From Conus ventricosus (taxonomy: Eukaryota > Mollusca > Gastropoda > Neogastropoda > Conidae), in assembly GCA_018398815.1 (NCBI GenBank), contig CM031595.1, positions 142,132,971 through 142,196,970 on the forward strand: a DNA stretch of 64,000 nucleotides, given 5' to 3'. Positions within the stretch are counted from its first letter, which is position 1. Each line of letters begins with the position of its first letter. The notes beneath the pieces were generated by a model. It ran no database searches and was not told the origin of the DNA. It saw only the letters and a list, made by a program, of their open reading frames with translations. Of this stretch, positions 14,801 to 25,585 are shown piece by piece. A program made the position numbers and the translations under genes.

Positions 14801-17800
14801 AGAAACCAGCAGATATAAAAGAAGCACTACTGAGGTTATTACTTTAGCTGAAGAAGTGCCTGAAGAAGAAGAGGTACCACAAGAAGAAGAACCTCAGATC
14901 ATAGAATTTGATACGTTTCAAAGAAGAGATCTGCGTGTCACCCGAGAAACCAACACCCGGCTGAAGACGTTCCTGTTGAGTTGTTACAGAACTTGAAGTT
15001 CCCAAAGAAGACAAACCAATAGAAGAGCAGCCTGAAATTGTGGAACGGACTATTTCAAGAGGAAATCACAGTTCTCCAGAGAAACCAAAGAGACAGAGGA
15101 GGTGACAGTTAGGTTCTGTTCCCCCGTTGAGACAGTTTTCTGAGACACAGAAGAAAGGCATGGGTCAAGAATGGAAATTCCCAAGAAAGAGCACAGGAGC
15201 CCAAAAAAAATTTGGAAAAGGGTGGGTTTTCTCCAGAATGGAGATTAATAAGAAAACGAGGAAAACATTATGTGGAAGGCCCAAGAGGAAAAGGTTGCCC
15301 AGAGAAACCCAGATATGAAAAGAAAGCAAAAGAGGTTTTAATTACGGGAAATGCCAAGGGAAGAGGGCCCAGGTAAGACTAGATTAAAGAAGTTTAACCA
15401 GAAAGACCCTGAAAGGGAAAACATTTAAGGAAGATCCTGTTTTAAGAAAACCCCAAGGGGGTCAAAGGGGTTGGCAGGTGAATTTAAAGGGAATATTCAA
15501 GGAAACAGCCCAGACAAGGAACAGAATTCATTGAAAGGGTTTGGTTCCCTGAAGTTTCCAAAGAGGAAAGAAGAGGCGAGTTTCAGAAATGGAATTTAAG
15601 AGAAGAGCAAAAACAACCCAAAGGGAAAATGGTTATTTCAAAGAGGTGGAATTTTCCCCTGAGAAACCAACAGAAACAGAAATTTTTTGAATTTGGGTTT
15701 CCCAAGAGGAAGTTTCCCGAAAAAACCAACAGAACAGGGGAAATTTTGGAGGGGCTTTCAAAAAGAGATGTTTCCCCAAAAAAATACGAAGGAGACACCG
15801 AAAGGGGGTCATTTCAAGAAGAGTATGGTCCCAAAATAGGGGAAAGACCGAAATTTTAAGGTTTGAAGAAAATTTATTTGTCGAAATGGGAAGGAAACCA
15901 GGAACTGGGCCCAACATTTGAAGAAAGGAATATCATTTTCTGAATTGGTGAAGAAACGGGAAGTTGCCTGAAATCCAACCTGAAGAAAGGCAGGAAATTA
16001 TCATTTGGACTTTAAGAAAGGAGAAGGGACTGAACCTCAAGAAGGAATAAAAACGTTTGAGAAACCCTTTAAAATTTAAGGAAAGGTTCCAACCAGAGAG
16101 AAACTTCAAAAAGAACGTTGGGGAAAACCCCAGAAATTGATGAAGGTCACTTTGAAGATGAGATCCTACTTGCCTGAAGAGGAGGAGAGGGGGATGAAAT
16201 TTGTGTTGAAAGAATGATCCGAAATGTCTGAAAAGAAAAGGGGTGAAATAAATGAAATGAAATAAAGAAGAAAAGAGTTATCCAGAGAACCACAGATGTA
16301 ATAGAAAGCAACATGAGGATTTTTGCGAGATGCCCGAGAAAGAAACCAAAGAAGGGAAAAACCTAGGTTATTGGATTTGAAGTTCAAGGGAAAAGATTTT
16401 GTCACCAGAAACCCCACAGGTGGAAAGCCTTTTTGGGAAAGAATTAATTTCCCAAGAAACAAACACGAAGACTTCCTGATTGTTAAAAAGAATTCCAAAA
16501 GAAAACCAATGAGAGACCAGAAAGGGAAAGGACATTGAGGGGTTTTTATTTGAGAAGCCAAAGAGGAAAAGTACAGAGAGAGCCCCTTTATGGTGAACCT
16601 TTTTGGGGGGATAAGTTACCGAAGAACCCAATAGGAAGAACCCTTTGAGGTCACAGAAATGGAACCCCCAAAAGGGAAAAAGCCCGGAAGCAACCCGAAG
16701 TGGAATTTCCCCAAAAAAAAGAGACGGACTCCGAGAAAAGATATAACAGAAATTTTTGAGGATTCTTAGTGAAAAAGGTTTAGAAGAAAACCCCAAGAAA
16801 AGAACCCGATCTAGGTATTTCTTTAGAAGAATCTGGGAAAACACAAAAAAAAGAATAAAAGAAAATTTTTAAAAGGAATTGGCCCAAAACCCCCAAATGA
16901 AAAACCCTGGGAAAATTTTTTCAGAAATTAAAGTTCCCAAAAAAAAAACCAAGAAAACAGTGAAAAAGGGAAAAGGTTTTAAAAAAGGAAAAACTTTTTG
17001 AAGAAACCAAAGACAAGGGTTTATTTTGGGGGTTTTTTAAAAAAACCCCCAAAAAAAAAAAAGAAGGCCCCGATTTGGAAATGGAAAAATTTTAAAGAAA
17101 AGCCCGAAGAAACCCCAAAAGGGGGAAAAAATTTTAAAAAAGGGGTTCCCAAAAAAAAACCCCAAAAAAAACAGAAATTTTTAATTGGAAATTTTTGAGA
17201 GAAGGTTTCCCCCCAGAAAAACCTAGATATAAAAAAAGCCTAGAGGATTCTTAGCGGGAAACCGAAAAGAAGAGGGCCCGGGGAAAGTAGGGAAAAGAAG
17301 TTAAAGAAAAACCGGTTTAAGAGAAAAAAAACCTGAAGCGCCGTTTTTTTAAAGAAAAGTTTTCCCCAAAAAAACAAAGGAAAAAGAGTAAATTGTGGCC
17401 CAAAAAAAGAAAATATTTCCCAGAGAACCAAAAAAAAGGGGGGGTGACTTAGGTTTCGTTCCTTTAGAACCAAAGAGGAAAAGAAGAAGGGGACGAATGA
17501 AAATTTTAAAATAAGCCGAAAACCCAAAAGGGAAAAGGGGTTGGTTTTCAAGGTTTTCCCCAAAAAAAACCAGGAAAAACCCGAAAATTGTAATTTGGAA
17601 ATTTCAAAGAAAGGGGGGCGGGGGAAAAAAAAACAAAAGGGGAAATTTTTGGGGTTTTTTCCCGAAAAGCCCAAGAAGAAACAGAGGGGGCCGGGGAATT
17701 TGGGGAACGGAAATTTTAAAGAAAAAAACTGTGCCCCACAAATAAAAAGAAATCAATTTTTAGTTTGAAGGTTTTTAAAGAAAATTTAAAAGAACCAGAA

Positions 17801-20765
17801 AGTCAAAATTTGGAAGAAACTTTTTTTGGGAAATGGGAAGAAAACCCTTTAATTGACAGAGGTTTCCCAAAACAAAAAAAGCGGGAAATTTTTTTATTTC
17901 AAGAAAAGGAAGTTCCCTTTAAACCAAAAATGAATGAAGGGAAATTTATCGAGAACTTTACCCGAAAAACCGAGGAATGACACCCAAGAAGGGAAATTAA
18001 GTTTGAGGGAAAAAACCAAAAAAAGGGGAAAAAGTTAACCAAAAAATTTGAAAAAAAGGGGGAAGACACCAAAATTAAAAAAAACGAAAATGGAAACCCC
18101 CTTTTAAAAAATGGAGAACCGAAACGGTTAAGAAAGACCGAGAATTTTCTAAAAAAAACCCAAAAGGGGTTTCCTGAAAAAAAAACAGAAGAACAAAAAA
18201 GAAAAGGATACTCCCAAAAAAAACCAAATGTAAAGAAAACCCAAAGGAGTTTGGGGAGGTGTAAAAAAAGAAATTCCCCCAAAAAAGAAGAACCTAAAAA
18301 GGAAAACTTTCAAAAAAGGAAAAACCCTTTTTTCCCGAGAAACCAAAAGGCGAAGATTTGTTTAGTTTGTTCGAATTTAAACCCAAAAAAAAAAAAGTAA
18401 AAAGGGGGGGGAACGGGCTATTTCAAAGAGGAAAAAAAAGTTTCTCTAGAGAAACCAAGAGAGACAGAGGAGGTGACAGTTGAGGTTGCTGTTCCATTTG
18501 ATGAAGTTTCCAAGAGGAAATAGTCACAGAAGAGCAGCCCCAGATCATGGAACATGAACACTTAATGGAAGAGATCACAGTTAGCCCTGAAGAACCAACA
18601 GAGGAGGAAGGCCCTGTTGAGTTTGTCACAGAAGTGGAATTTCCCAAGAAGAAGAGCCCAGGAAAGACAACCAGAAATTGTGGAATTGGAACATTTCAAA
18701 GAGGAGATCAGGATTTCTCCAGAGAAACCAGCAGATATAAAAGAAAGCACTACTGAGGTTATTACTTTAGCTGAAGAAGTGCCTGAAGAAGAAGAGGTAC
18801 CACAAGAAGAAGAACCTCAGATCATAGAATATGGTCGTTTCAAAGAAGAGATCTGCGTGTCACCCGAGAAACCAACCCAGGCTGAAGACGTTCCTGTTGA
18901 GTTTGTTGCAGAACTTGAAGTTCCCAAAGAAGAAAAACCAATAGAAGAGCAGCCTGAAATTGTGGAACAGGACTATTTCAAAGAGGAAATCACAGTTTCT
19001 CCAGAGAAACCAAGAGAGACAGAGGAGGTGACAGTTGAGGTTGCTGTTCCAGTTGATGACGTTTCCGGAGAGGAAATAGTCACAGAAGAGCAGCCCCAGA
19101 TCATGGAACATGAACACTTCCTGGAAGAGATCACAGTTAGCCCTGAAGAACCAACAGAGGAAGAAGGCCCTGTTGAGTTTGTCACAGAAGTGGAATTTCC
19201 CCAAGAAGAAGAGCCAGCAGAAAGACAACCAGAAATTGTGGAATTGGAACATTTCAAAGAGGAGATCAGGATTTCTCCTGAGAAACCAACAGACACAGGG
19301 GAAGTTTCTTTTGAGGTTGCTGTTCCAGATGAGGAAGTTTCCAAAGAAGAAATGATTGAAGGAGAGCAGCGGGAAATTGTAGAACGTGAACATTTTAAAG
19401 AAGAGATCACTGTGTACCCCGACAAATCAGCAGAGACAGATGACACTGCCAAGGTCTTTGTCCAGTTTGATGAGGTTACTGATAAAGAAATATCGGGGGA
19501 AGAGAAACCAGAAACTGCGACAGAATACTTTGAAGAAGAAATCATCATTTCTTCCGAAGTAGGTGAAGAACCGTTGACAGTTGACACTGAGGTTTCCAAT
19601 CCCATCAGAAGAAAGGCAGGATATCATTTCTGACTTTGCTGAAGAAACTGGAGAAGTTGCACATGAAGCTCCAAGACCTGAAGATAGGACAGAAACTGTG
19701 ATCAGAGAGACATTTATCCATGAAAAGCCAGAGGAGATCGACACCCTCAAAGAAGGAATGAGTATTACGTTTGAGAAACCATCAGAAATTGATGAAATGA
19801 TCACCAGTGTTCCAGACTCCAGAGAAACATTCACAACAGAAGAAGCAGTGGAGGAAGAGCATCCAGAGATTGAAATAGAAGACACTTTGAAAGATGAGAT
19901 CCCTACTTTGCCAGAAGAGGTAGGAGAGACAGAAATATCTGTTGTTGAAGAACTGATTCCAGAAGAAGTGTCTGAAGAAGAACAACCCAAGGAGTTGAAA
20001 CCTGAAATAACAGAACATGAAGACATCAAAGAAGAAATGGCAGTATCTCCAGAGAAACCAGCAGATGTAACAGAAAGCACCACTGAGGTTATTGCTTTAG
20101 CTGAGGAGGTGCCTGAAGAAGAAGATGTACCACAAGAAGAAGAACCTCAGATTATGGAATATGAACGTTTCAAAGAAGAGGTCTCCGTGTCACCCGAGAA
20201 ACCAGCACAGGCTGAAGACGTTCCTGTTGAGTTTGTTACAGAACTTGAAGTTCCCAAAGAAGACAAACCAATAGAAGAGCAGCCTGAAATTGTGGAACAG
20301 GACTATTTCAAAGAGGAAATCACAGTTTCTCCAGAGAAACCAAGAGAGACAGAGGAGGTGACAGTTGAGGTTGCTGTTCCAGTTGATGAAGTTTCCAAAG
20401 AGGAAATAGTCACTGAGGAACAACTGGAAAGTTTGGAACAGGAGCATTTCCAAGAAGAGATAACAGCTTCTCCACAGAAATCAAAACTGACAGAGGCAGT
20501 TGATGTTGAGTTTGGACCTCATGTTGAAGAAGCTCCCGTTGAAGAATTAGTGGCAGAAGATCATCTGCAACCTCAACTTATTTCATTTGACAGAGATTCT
20601 GAGATCTCAGATATGGCTTTAATTGAGGATAAAGTGGAAGACACTGCAGAATTGTCCGCTCTTGATACTGTGACTGAATTTCAAGCAGAAATGTCCACAG
20701 AGCCAGATCAGAGACAGGATATTTGGTCAAAACTGTGGACATCGGCACTGCCACCATCCAAACAG
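2899..20765 (+). CDS. Giant acidic repeat exon, titin-like (PEVK-like)
   Basis: One reading frame, interrupted by indels, encodes an extremely Glu/Pro/Val-rich chain with no Ig domain. The basic module is 45-48 residues: an EEI start, a signature S-P-E-K-P, a hydrophobic-acidic stretch such as VTVEVAVP or VEFVTEVEFP, then EEQPxI(V/M)E and an aromatic such as HF or YF. Four module types (A-D) form a super-repeat of about 186 residues (558 bp). The 3' end is a clear donor (AAACAG|GTATGAG), and the 5' acceptor is probably at 2898 in phase 1. Composition resembles the elastic PEVK parts of titin family proteins but is more acidic, so a disordered spring or spacer role is inferred. The frame is lost or shifted near 5646-5715 (compensated), 6930, 9300, 10746, 11085 and 19593, and badly at 6900-8271, 11540-13390 and 14900-18430. 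No intron is evident, so this may be a single exon of nearly 18 kb, but length and copy number depend on assembly accuracy. Confidence 0.75.
3108..5760 (+). repeat. ABCD super-repeat array, cleanest stretch
   Basis: Successive copies of the aligned landmark 'catgaacacttcatgga' lie about 556-560 bp apart (near 3370, 3930, 4490, 5045 and 5603), giving roughly four and a half super-repeats. Module A carries VAVPxDEVSxEEIVTEEQ, B carries EEEGPVEFVTEVE, C carries ADIKESTTEVI, and D carries VPVEFVTELEVPKEDKP. Copies differ by a few percent and often share synonymous codons, which suggests recent homogenisation. Near 5646 a one-base loss shifts the frame for about 24 codons until a compensating gain near 5715. 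Confidence 0.92.
5761..6664 (+). repeat. Divergent block E, copy 1
   Basis: After a B-type module the sequence changes to a run of about 300 residues unlike A-D but built on the same acidic theme. It includes SPDKSAETDD, VQFDEVTDTEILGEEKPE, an IPSEERQDIISDFAEETG stretch, FIHEKPEEID, and PTLPEEVGETEISVVEEL, then returns to a C-like module (EEMAVSPEKPADVIES). Four more copies follow downstream. The landmark 'gatacggaaatactggg' starts at 5979 here. Confidence 0.9.
6900..8271 (+). repeat. Repeat array segment with frequent indels
   Basis: The ABCD modules are still recognisable in order, but single-base deletions and insertions occur roughly every 30-60 bases, so no frame stays open. Examples are 'gaagaacaacagagaagaag' near 7500 and 'gagaaatagtcacagaaaga' near 7430. 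Clean repeats flank it on both sides, which fits consensus error better than decay. Confidence 0.8.
8272..9264 (+). repeat. ABCD super-repeats, clean segment 2
   Basis: Modules D-A-B-C-D-A-B are readable in one frame apart from a few indels before about 8580. The organisation matches 3108-5760 and leads into E block copy 2. Confidence 0.85.
9265..10165 (+). repeat. Divergent block E, copy 2
   Basis: Nearly identical to the block at 5761-6664; the landmark starts at 9483, 3504 bp after copy 1. A run of eight T near 9307 with a missing G breaks the frame at the start. The remainder is open to about 10125, where 'gaaggtaccacaagaag' has lost bases relative to the other copies. Confidence 0.88.
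10166..11139 (+). repeat. ABCD super-repeats, clean segment 3
   Basis: Modules D-A-B-C-D-A-B are present. Single-base losses near 10746 ('gtgtcaccgagaaacc') and 11085 ('tttcccaagaagaagag') shift the frame; otherwise the coding pattern is intact. Confidence 0.85.
11140..12010 (+). repeat. Divergent block E, copy 3 (second half degraded)
   Basis: Clean and in frame to about 11540 (landmark at 11363, 1880 bp after copy 2), then abruptly full of A and C homopolymer runs and indels. The order of E-block motifs remains traceable to about 12000. Confidence 0.8.
11540..13390 (+). repeat. Corrupted repeat array segment
   Basis: Modules can be followed by short anchors ('gaggagatcaggttttcccc', 'gaagatgtacc'-like remnants), but homopolymer runs such as AAAAAA, CCCC and GGGG replace the ordinary codons and no frame survives. 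Quality recovers sharply near 13390. Confidence 0.75.
13450..14355 (+). repeat. Divergent block E, copy 4
   Basis: Matches copies 1 and 2 with scattered single-base indels, for example near 13650, 13715, 13757, 13890, 14075 and 14172. The landmark starts at 13674, 2311 bp after copy 3. It continues into D-A-B-C modules to about 14900. Confidence 0.85.
14900..18430 (+). repeat. Most heavily corrupted repeat segment (about 3.5 kb)
   Basis: From about 14930 errors become dense. Between 16850 and 18430 the sequence is dominated by A, G, C and T homopolymer runs with only faint traces of the acidic repeat, such as remnants of 'gagaaacc' and 'gaagaa'. Normal repeats resume at about 18431. The sequence is unlike any mutational decay elsewhere in the window and is best treated as unreliable. 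The true number of modules here is unknown. Confidence 0.75.
18431..19267 (+). repeat. ABCD super-repeats, clean segment 4
   Basis: Modules A-B-C-D-A-B are open in frame apart from single-base losses near 18510 and 18648. This is the last part of the array before E block copy 5. Confidence 0.85.
19268..20168 (+). repeat. Divergent block E, copy 5
   Basis: The most diverged clean E copy (GEEKPETATEYFEEEI, landmark variant 'gataaagaaatatc' at 19481). An extra T near 19593 shifts the frame; the new frame is then open to the exon end. Confidence 0.88.
20169..20765 (+). CDS. Unique 3' end of the giant acidic exon
   Basis: After one D and one A module the repeat gives way to unique acidic sequence (LESLEQEHFQEEITASPQKS, then DRDSEISDMALIEDKVED) and ends at AAACAG|GTATGAG. 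In the printed frame the exon ends in phase 0, but the next exon reads acidic only in phase 1. A shifted frame over the last 45 bases (reading VKTVDIGTATIQT) ends in phase 1 and joins the next exon smoothly. A one- or two-base indel near 20710-20735 is therefore suspected. Confidence 0.7.
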
Positions 20766-21330
20766 GTATGAGCATCCCATCAGCTGCTGAGCTGTTGCCG
20801 ACTGCCTGCCCGACCACTGACTGCCGCTGTATGCACTGCTTGTCTTTGATTTGTAGCACTGCAGCTTAGGCGCTGGCGATCATCATACACCAGCAGGATT
20901 GCTCAGGCGTTCATTTGCTAACGGCACGATAGTGTGCTATGTATGTTATTAACGAATGTCATCGGCCATTTTTCAGTTGCATTTTCTTTGTGTTTAGTTG
21001 AAAGGAGTTTTATTTTATGACTCTATGATTTCTTATTTTTGTTTTTAGTTTTAGCACTGCAATAGTTGTTGATTGTTCTTTATTCATAATGGTCTTGCTT
21101 TAGTCATTGTTCTGACATGCTTGGAAATGCAAATACTATTGTAAGTATTGAAATGTATGACTGAATTATCAATGTGCCATGCAGCAACATGCCTTTTTTT
21201 TTTCTTTTTGTGTGCATTATATACAACTGTGGTTACTACTTCGGTGAAATGATTATTTTGCTTTTTGTTTTGTTTTTCATATGCTGCATGTCACCTGTGA
21301 TTTTTGTTTTATTTCAGCACCATATTTTAC

Positions 21331-21394
<64 letters not shown>

Positions 21395-22291
21395 GATGGT
21401 GTTACAATTGTTTTCTTTTTTATTTCAATTTACTAGCATATTGAATTGATATGCTGAAACTGAATGCCCTGTATATGTCAATTCAGAAAGACAGATTTTT
21501 TGTTTCTGCAATGTTGTGCATGCTTGAGTGCATATTTGTTTTGTGCTGGGAGTGTGAAAACTATGTGTTGTATGAAACTGATTATATTGGTATTATATTG
21601 GTTACGTGGTTTCTATGGTGTAACAGAAACTGGATATGTGTTATCTACAGAATGTTTAGAACCAGTTCTGTGTTGTGTGAGGAGTGTTGGAAAGTGTGTT
21701 GGAGACTTGATGTGCCTTGTATGCATGTTGGTAAGATTGTTGTGGAAAGTGTTGGAGGCTAGGTGTTCTATTGGAAAGAGTTTATGATATGAAAGGAAGT
21801 GTGTTACACAGACTTTGTGGAGACTGAATGGATGTTGAATAAGAAATGTATAAATTAATGTTTGTAATGTGTGCTGGAGACTGTGAATGTGTTGTATGAG
21901 AAATGTTAAAAGATGTGTCTGTTACGTACATGTTTTTGAAGTGCGTTGTAAAGGGAATATTTACTGTGTATGGAGAGTCAAATTTGTGGCATGTGTTGCA
22001 TGTCAGGAGAGTTGGAAAATGGGTCTGTTGATTGCCTGCTGTTTAAGATGTATGTTTAAAACTGGAGATATTAATAGAGTGTTTTTTATGCCATTTTACG
22101 AATGAATATGTTGGTTGTGTGCTTCATTAGTTTGTAAACTGGACATGGTGTATGTGTCTTGTGCAAGATTCATTGAAACATGACATGTTAGCAGCATATT
22201 GTGTACATTAGAATCTGGATGTGCTGTTTTTGTGTTTTGTAGGGTCTATGCATTAGAAAGGCATTGGCAATCTGTGTGTTGGTGTTTACAG
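20766..22291 (+). other. Intron with (GT)n microsatellite
   Basis: It begins GTATGAG and ends with a 'gtgtttacag' acceptor. It holds a (TG)n tract of about 59 bases at 21334-21392 and a TG-rich degenerate stretch at 21500-22180, in which phrases like 'gtgttggaaagtgtgttgg' recur. No other feature was recognised. Confidence 0.65.
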
Positions 22292-22363
22292 GACCATTGG
22301 AAGAAGAGGAGATCCATGTGGCAGAAGAAGTGCTGTCAGAAAAAGAGAAACTGGTTACAGCTG
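22292..22363 (+). CDS. Small acidic linker exon, 72 bp
   Basis: Acceptor 'gtgtttacag' and donor 'gctg|gtaggt' bound 72 bases, phase 1 to phase 1. The peptide PLEEEEIHVAEEVLSEKEK continues the acidic character of the giant exon. Symmetric phase-1 exons are typical of titin-family spring regions (known for vertebrate titin PEVK exons), so this exon could be skipped without breaking the frame. No domain is recognised. Confidence 0.65.
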
Positions 22364-23352
22364 GTAGGTGTTCCATACGCCCCCCCCCCCCCAACTCCCC
22401 CCACACACACACACCATTCTTAATCAGTGCAAGGCACAACATACCAGGGCAGTGTACAACAATACTGTAATACAAATTTTGCAATGTCATGCACTGTATC
22501 ACATTAAAAATATTTTAAGAATGTTTTCTGAATGTTGAAGTCTTCGGAACAATGAGTAGTCCAACAGCTATCTAAGAAATGTAAAAAATTCTGATCAGTT
22601 TTAATGTGCGGATAAAATTTATAGTTGTATGTGGAACTTGACATGGTCCATTTTGGCAGAGGTGTGATGGGAATAAAATTTGACACAATTTGAAGGTAAT
22701 AGTCTGAATACTAATATGCTCCAGAGCTCATTAGCTGTGATAACAGTTTTCGGCTGGGCTATAAGCAACATTATCTGATAACAGTTTTGAGTTTAAGTAT
22801 GTACAAAATTTAATAATTATGTAACATGTTATGAATCCAGTGTGATACTTAAAGCTTGTTTAAGTCATAATCCTTGATGAAATGTGCAGAATATTGTTTT
22901 AAAGGTTTCCCACAGGATGAACAATCAGATTTATGAACAATGTGTACATGAATGTGTGCAAGGTTTAAAAGATTTTCTTCATGCATATTATCTCTGCATT
23001 GTAGTACATCTGTTAGAAGTTTTTCCGTACACATGGGTTGTGTCACAACAGAACCTAAAACTGTCTTTTCAGAGCAAAACTAGAACAGAATATGAATACA
23101 TCTTTAAAGTTGCCTCTGCCATATAACTAGAGCATACCATATAAGTGGTTGGTGTTGGACTTTACAAATATTAATTATATGATTTAATCAAATGAGGCTG
23201 AAATTGCCATTGATGATTTCAAACTAAAGATTAAACAAATGATCATCCCATCACTTTCAATGCTTTTATTCAAAACAGGGGTTTTTTTCCTGCTATTTTA
23301 GTAGAATAATTTGTAATTAATTGGCATGAAATATATCTGTATGTTGTGGCAG
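22364..23352 (+). other. Intron
   Basis: It carries a C-run near 22380-22392 followed by a short (CA)n. Nothing else was recognised. The acceptor is 'gttgtggcag'. Confidence 0.55.
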
Positions 23353-23427
23353 AAGAGGAAAAGGATGCTGTATCTGATGAGGAACGGAAGGAGCCATCAC
23401 CTGAAGTTCTTGAGGTCCAGTTTGTGG
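23353..23427 (+). CDS. Small acidic linker exon, 75 bp
   Basis: Acceptor 'gttgtggcag' and donor 'gtgg|gtgagt' bound 75 bases, phase 1 to phase 1. The peptide EEKDAVSDEERKEPSPEVLE is acidic with one S-P site. It sits between the 72-bp exon and the first Ig exon and keeps frame with both. Confidence 0.68.
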
Positions 23428-25585
23428 GTGAGTTATATGCATGTTTTTATCCATGTCCAGTGGCGGCAACTTACAGAAATTGGCTAATGGTGGCAATATC
23501 AAGGAGATTACTCAATAGACTCTCATAAAACATAATGTATTCGTAGGATAGTAGTATGTCCATAGATCCTCTCTGATAGGATTACTCCTACTCCAGCATA
23601 GACAAACGTAAACAGGATATAAGGTTCTGTCTGTTCAATCACTCCTACATCAAGTGGCAGGAAAACCATGGTATCCACTGTATTCTGTCCTTTGGGTTTG
23701 CCTCTGTGGAGAGCAGTTATTGAACAGCTAGTAAATGGCTTTGTTAGTGGAGAAAAATATGGAGAAATTGTTCATGGTCATGGGTCTGCATGACTGGAAA
23801 ATAACAAAGAACACACCTGATTATGTCTAGGCAGCTTGGCATTACACTGTAGCTGTGGGCAGACAGACTGTCAATCAAGAAACAACAACTCAACCAGGTT
23901 AGTATTGAAACACAACAACAGACTGCATCCATGACCTGATGCAAAGTCATAAATGACATTTGGCTGCACACTACCGACTAGGTTAATTGGTTGTATACAA
24001 CAGACTGGGCTTGCTTGGATTTTAGTATGACACCAGTGGTGGAAAAGAGCAGTACAGCTAATTTCTTTTGTGTGGAGAGACTGAAGAGAAAGCCTGTTGC
24101 GTAAATGGGAGAGTAGATTGTAAAGCACTTAGAGCCTAGGATCTAAACCAGGATAGGCGCTATATAAGTACTCTCAATAACAGTAGCAATGATAATAAGA
24201 AGGAAAATAACTGCTGTTAAAACGGGACTTAACACTATCTAACCATTCTTTAAATATGGGTATGTACAGATCACTTTATGTGGGACAAAACTCAGCACTG
24301 CAGAACCAAGAAATTGATGGAAACTTATATATACTGTGACTGATGAAAGTTCAATACAATGCACATCAAAAAGGAAGAGACCAAGTTTCCCATGCATTGT
24401 TCCTAAAAATTTCAAAGTGGACTTAAAATTGTCACATGCATAAAGATTCTCTCTTATGGTGAACCTTGTGTTCTAACTAGGGAACAAAAAAGGAAAAAGG
24501 TTCATGTCAAGAAAACATACACTTGTTGGATACGTAAGACAGACAATGACCATAATGGATACTAAATAAAGCTAATAGTGACAGATTTGGTCAGTTCAGA
24601 GACACTTCTTATTAAAATGTCTGTTATGAATAGATAGAGACGCCTTCCATTATCCACCATTGTTTTGTCCTTAGATCTAAGTTTGTTATCTTATTCAAAG
24701 TATTTCCCACATGGTAGGATGCCAGATCTGTTCTGCTTCTTGCACCAGTAAATCAGAATAAGCATGTTTTGTCATCAAATTTAATTTTTGTTTTTCTTTG
24801 CAAGACAGTACAAACAGCCGCCATGTCTTGTCAGAAGACATTAAAAAAGCTTGTGAAAGGTGTGCCAAATCATCATTTAGAAAAGGAATGAATAACTGAT
24901 GTTTTGATGTTGTCACTTAGCTTCATGTTCATGAAGGATGTGTCATGGTATGTTGGCCAATCCAAATACACATCACAACTACTAAGTCATGAGACTACAA
25001 TCCACAGGGATTAGAGCTAGAGATACAAAAAAAGTGAATAAAGAAAAAAGACACTCATGTCTCTAAAGCTAGGTTGAAGGGGTACTGTGACACAGCGTTA
25101 GTGGTTGGTCATGTGCAGCAGATTTGATGCATAGTATCATAGAAACTGGTTCAGTTGTTTACTTTGGGAATCTACAGCTTCTTCCTTCTGCCTCTAGGAT
25201 TTCCACTGTCCACTACAAATCATAAGATATTCTGGTGAGGTCCTTGTCCATATGAAGCAGGTTTATGGTTTTGGAGAACCACAAGGTTTTTTGTCCAGCA
25301 TGAGTGTTGACTTTCTGACATTGATATTTGTCTTTTGTTTCTTATCTGGGAAAAATCAATCCATTTGAAGTACTTTTTTCTTCTGTACCTAGATTTTTCC
25401 TTCAAGATTTCCTGTTGAAGTCTACCTGACATTGATACTATGAAATATACCCATCTATAGAACATTGCACTGTGGTTTCCCAGAGTTGCGCTTCCTGCAG
25501 TGTATCAGAGTTTACATCCTCTGATAAACTGAGTAATAAAATCAATACACCAAGCAACATGCATGAAGTCCCTGATGCTTTTCAG
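23428..25585 (+). other. Intron with a LINE/SINE tail remnant
   Basis: About 2.2 kb without coding signal. A retroelement-like 3' tail lies near 24120-24210 (separate entry). The rest is unremarkable AT-rich sequence. The acceptor is 'gatgcttttcag'. Confidence 0.55.
24118..24210 (+). mobile_element. LINE/SINE-like 3' tail
   Basis: The string 'gtaaagcacttagagcc' followed by 'aggcgctatataagta' and an AT-rich 'caataacagtagcaatgataataa' tail has the form of the 3' end of many invertebrate LINE and SINE families (consensus known as GTAAAGCGC...GGCGCTATATAA plus a short repeat). The 5' extent cannot be seen; it may reach back to about 23700. Confidence 0.55.

Noticed and set aside
2899..20765. Reading the tandem arrays as CRISPR or another spacer-repeat system
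   Set aside because: Units are contiguous, translate into related acidic peptides, and contain no unique spacers.
2899..20765. Interpreting the frameshifts as proof of a dead gene
   Set aside because: Indels concentrate inside long arrays while flanking Ig exons with correct phases are intact; consensus error is the simpler explanation.
21174..22105. Plus-strand open frames after the first giant exon
   Set aside because: Low-complexity TG-rich sequence with no domain, no conserved composition, and located in an intron.
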